This document shows positions 10,077-12,132 of a stretch of DNA of 12,132 nt, piece after piece. The position numbers and the translations under genes are program-made. The notes under the pieces are model-generated. The model was not told the origin of the DNA and searched no databases. It was given only the letters and a program-made list of their open reading frames with translations. Source of the stretch: Stramenopiles sp. TOSAG23-6 (Eukaryota; Sar); assembly GCA_900128565.1 (NCBI GenBank), contig LT636216.1:1-12132 (forward strand). Direction: 5' to 3'. Position 1 is the first letter of the stretch. Every line of letters begins with the position of its first letter.

Positions 10077-11149
10077 TCAAAACCGCAGAATACTCAGTAG
10101 TGAACTATTAATGATACCCGTTATAAATGTAGTTTCGTGGGTGCCTTTGAAACATTCTTTGATTGAAATTGTGTCGTTCCTTTTAAAACCACAATCATTG
10201 ATAAATTCCCAAAGTGCGACTAGATAAAATATAAATACAACCTTGTATGGTATTGCAGGAACGGCACCGCCTCTGAAATTCCACACCAAGCGAGTTGATA
10301 AAACTCCAAGAACTGACGTCGGAGAAGCCCCCCAGAGAACAAAGAGAGAAATATCAATAAACAAAAAAACACTTAGTATTAGAACAACATACCCTAACTG
10401 ACTAGATTCCCCTGTGACACCAAATAAGAGTGCTAAACAAAGGATTAGGGTATGGAAGCAGCTCATGGCACGGAAAACATTAGCATATACATTGATATGA
10501 AAGCAATACCACTTATACTGAGACCCTGGAACGATACAGTATTTTCGGAAAATATTTCAAAAATTTCAAAATTGTTAGGTACAAAATTTTCTATTGAAAA
10601 AAAAAAACGGATTGAAAAATTCATCAAAAAAGCGTACAAGTATTTTGGCTTCTCTTTGTGTAAAATCCTATTATTCATAGACCAAGGCACACGATCCGTT
10701 TCATCACTGATTAGTTTTGATAATTCACCAGAACGATGTAAGCGTTGTATTTCTTCCTCTCCACCAAGGTACATCCCCTTTATATAAACCACAGGAAAGG
10801 TCAAAACTGGAAGTCCTAAAATTTTCTTTAGTGCAGCTCGATATGCAGGCGGGGTACCGACAATAAGTTTGGGGTTCAAATCATATTCTTCACGTAGTAG
10901 AGATTTAGCCCGCTCGCAGAATCCACATCCTTCTTTTTCAATAACTACAACGTCATTTCTTTCTATTGAAATTTGTAAGTCATTTTGAGCTTCGAGTGTA
11001 TCTGCGGAGTCTACGAATATTGTACACTTATACTCTTCCAAGTACGATACTATATCTGACTTTACATCAGAAAGAAATCGTGTAAAATTATTCCTATTAG
11101 ACATATCAGTCACATCATCTGATGACATAATAGATCCATACAATGTCAT
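10077..11149 (-). CDS. Glutaredoxin domain fused to a multi-pass membrane domain, two exons
   Basis: Exon 1 runs from ATG 11149 to about 10639 and exon 2 from about 10537 to TGA 10077. Removing 101 nt joins the frames into 323 residues. Residues 55-150 are a glutaredoxin: VVVIEKEGCGFCERAKSLL with the CGFC active site at 75-78, cis-Pro TFPVVYIKG (117-125) and GG of YLGGEEEIQRLH (129-130). Such proteins use glutathione to reduce disulfides. Residues 20-45 form a charged N-terminal helix. After splicing the frame continues YKWYCFHINVYANVFRAMSC and then hydrophobic stretches TLILCLALLFGV, LGYVVLILSVFLFIDISLFVLWG and VVFIFYLVALWEFI, likely three or four membrane spans. The tail has no recognised family. 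Without splicing, the exon 1 frame runs through the intron and stops at 10463, so two separate proteins are the alternative. No signal peptide is seen. Confidence 0.75.
10538..10638 (-). other. Introner-like intron in the glutaredoxin-fusion gene (101 nt, 8-nt direct repeat)
   Basis: AGTATTTT at 10538-10545 recurs at 10639-10646, 101 nt apart. Excising one period joins the glutaredoxin frame to the membrane frame. On the minus strand the intron starts TGTACGCTTTTTTGATG, carries TTTTTCAATCC, the core AAATTTTGTACCTAAC and GAAATATTTTCC, and ends AAAATACT. The boundary slides within the repeat and no in-frame GT-AG join is available. Confidence 0.8.
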
Positions 11150-11527
11150 TTCATTATATTCAAGGAAAGAACAGCGAAAAAAAACTATATAGCCTAAATT
11201 GAATGAATCGAATTTTTCGGGGGAATTTTTGCGGAATTTTTCGCGCAGCGCAAAATCTCATCAGCAGAGCTTCAGCTCGAATTTCGAATTTATTTATGGA
11301 GGAGCCTCCCTTCCGTTGGCGTTGGCTGCATGCAACTTTGCAACTTGCAAGTCTCTGGGGCGTATCTAATAGTTTTACATTTTTACGATTCCATTCTCCA
11401 TCAACAGTTATCCGAAATATAAAGTTTACTTTTGCAAATGAATTCTGCTGTTTAATATTCACACCTTATATACAACAAATTTGCAGTAAGTTACTCAAAA
11501 ATAAAAAATAGTTTATCTTGATATAGA
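11150..11527. promoter_or_regulatory. Divergent intergenic region between glutaredoxin-fusion and FBT genes
   Basis: These 378 bases lie between divergent start codons. Open frames on both strands (about 100 codons each) look like chance, with no domain or low-complexity logic. It contains a GC-richer patch (11270-11355) with CTGCATGCAACTTTGCAACT, a set of GCA/TGC inverted fragments, and a TATATAG just after 11185. An in-frame TGA at 11519-11521 precedes the FBT start. Confidence 0.4.
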
Positions 11528-12078
11528 ATGGAATTTGACGAGGGCCTGCTGGCGAACGAGCATTCAACACTTCTCCCAAGAGTTGTGAAAGTTCGTTCTC
11601 GAGTTCAAGAAAAAGAAAGTTCACCTGAAAAAAAGCAAATAAGTCATATTTCTGGTAATGAGAAGGATTTGGAAAAAAAGAATTCAAAAATAGAAAAAGT
11701 GAATCCGAAACTAGAGATGTATAGACTTTCAAATATCATGCTTCCCTATGTATATTTTATGATTGGTTTTACACTGAAACTACCCTTTGTCGCATTGAGA
11801 CAATATTTTAGAAAAGTAATTCATGTTGAACCTGATATACAAGCACTCTTACTTGGTGTTTTCTACCATGTTCCTTGGAATTTGAAAATAGGCTTTGCAT
11901 TTTTATCTGATTCCGTGCCAATATTTGGACAACGTCGGAAACCTTACATCTTCCTTGGTTTATGCATTGCTTCCGCAGCTTGGATGACATTTGGTCTTTC
12001 CGAAAAACCACCAGGTCTCCAATTTTCGGCATTGATACTTTTTATTGCTTCATTCGGTCTTGTAATGCTTGACGTTAT
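11528..12078 (+). CDS. Folate-biopterin transporter (FBT/BT1 family, MFS), first exon, partial
   Basis: The frame starts at ATG 11528, with an in-frame TGA at 11519, and runs to an intron at about 12079. That gives about 184 residues of what is usually a 450-600-residue, 12-span carrier. A charged cytosolic N-terminus (1-65, with EKKNSKIEKVNPK) precedes the first span. Family blocks are YVYFMIGFTLKLPFVALRQ (74-92), GVFYHVPWNLKIGFAFLSDS (110-129), PIFGQRRKPYIFLGL (131-145) and LFIASFGLVMLDVM (171-184). The PW-LK, SD and FG-RRKPY positions match FBT. FBT proteins move folates, pterins or S-adenosylmethionine across membranes; the substrate cannot be told here. In the family LDVM is followed by ADA-type residues, which would come from the next exon. 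Confidence 0.88.
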
Positions 12079-12132
12079 GTATGTTTTATTTTTTTTTCAA
12101 ATTCGTTTTTTTTTCGTACGAAATTTTGTACC
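12079..12132 (+). other. Introner-like intron, 5' half (FBT gene), cut by right edge
   Basis: It follows LDVM of the FBT frame and starts GTATGTTTTATTTTTTTTTC, with the TTTCGTACGAAATTTTGTACC core at the edge. It is 54 nt, the same length as the mirror copy at 1-54, and is cut at the same base. The donor context (ATG|TATG) matches katanin intron 1, where ATG is also at the boundary. Confidence 0.85.

Noticed and set aside
10452-10787. Plus-strand open frame of 111 codons
   Set aside because: It crosses the glutaredoxin gene and its intron on the opposite strand, with no domain.
11203-11511. 102-codon plus-strand open frame upstream of FBT
   Set aside because: Composition looks random and no motif is recognisable. 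It overlaps an equally long minus-strand frame and fits a promoter region better. A small unknown gene cannot be fully excluded.

Overview
This is a dense, AT-rich stretch of nuclear DNA from a flagellated unicellular eukaryote. Eight protein genes lie on both strands with short gaps, and no RNA gene, CRISPR array, bacterial operon or conventional transposase was seen. The code looks standard: TAA, TAG and TGA all end recognisable genes. An axonemal CFAP77-like gene and a katanin p60 gene imply cilia or flagella, and the FBT/BT1 transporter family is common in alveolates, plants, algae and kinetoplastids. The introns suggest a lineage rich in introners. The parasitic dinoflagellates around Amoebophrya are the best-known parallel, but assignment to that group is only inference.

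Layout: (1) 55-927 minus, first exon of a VPS13B-like bridge-type lipid transfer protein, continuing past the left edge. (2) 1324-4094 minus, a ubiquitin-like plus Tudor-knot (BAG6-like) protein. (3) 4377-5396 minus, a CFAP77-like axonemal protein. (4) 5629-6690 plus, a TruA-family tRNA pseudouridine synthase. (5) 6790-8497 minus, katanin p60 in three exons. (6) 8841-9749 plus, a NudC-like CS-domain cochaperone. (7) 10077-11149 minus, a glutaredoxin domain fused by splicing to a multi-pass membrane domain. (8) 11528 to the right edge, plus, a folate-biopterin transporter. The pairs CFAP77/TruA, katanin/NudC and glutaredoxin/FBT are divergent and share upstream regions. The pairs TruA/katanin and NudC/glutaredoxin are convergent.

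The main discovery is in the introns. All seven introns that can be recognised (two cut by the window edges) are copies of one short AT-rich element of about 77-108 nt. Each lies in the sense orientation of its host gene. Copies typically begin U|GUAY, carry a central GUACCUAA(C) core about 40 nt from the 3' end, often preceded by a UUUCGUACGAAA palindrome, and end near UUUUUUCAUCAUAC. The outer ends are partly complementary (GUAUG with CAUAC, UUUCAAA with UUUGAAA). Where protein homology or reading frame fixes the join, no GT-AG pair is available. Three of the junctions carry direct repeats of 3, 8 and 10 nt that look like target-site duplications. This is the pattern of introners, transposon-like elements that create introns, using non-canonical splicing. 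Both window edges fall at the same base of this element, so the contig probably broke at this repeat.

Several genes also carry in-frame tandem duplications (30, 39, 39 and 132 nt) and there is a 51-nt duplication spanning a stop codon, so short-repeat expansion is active here.
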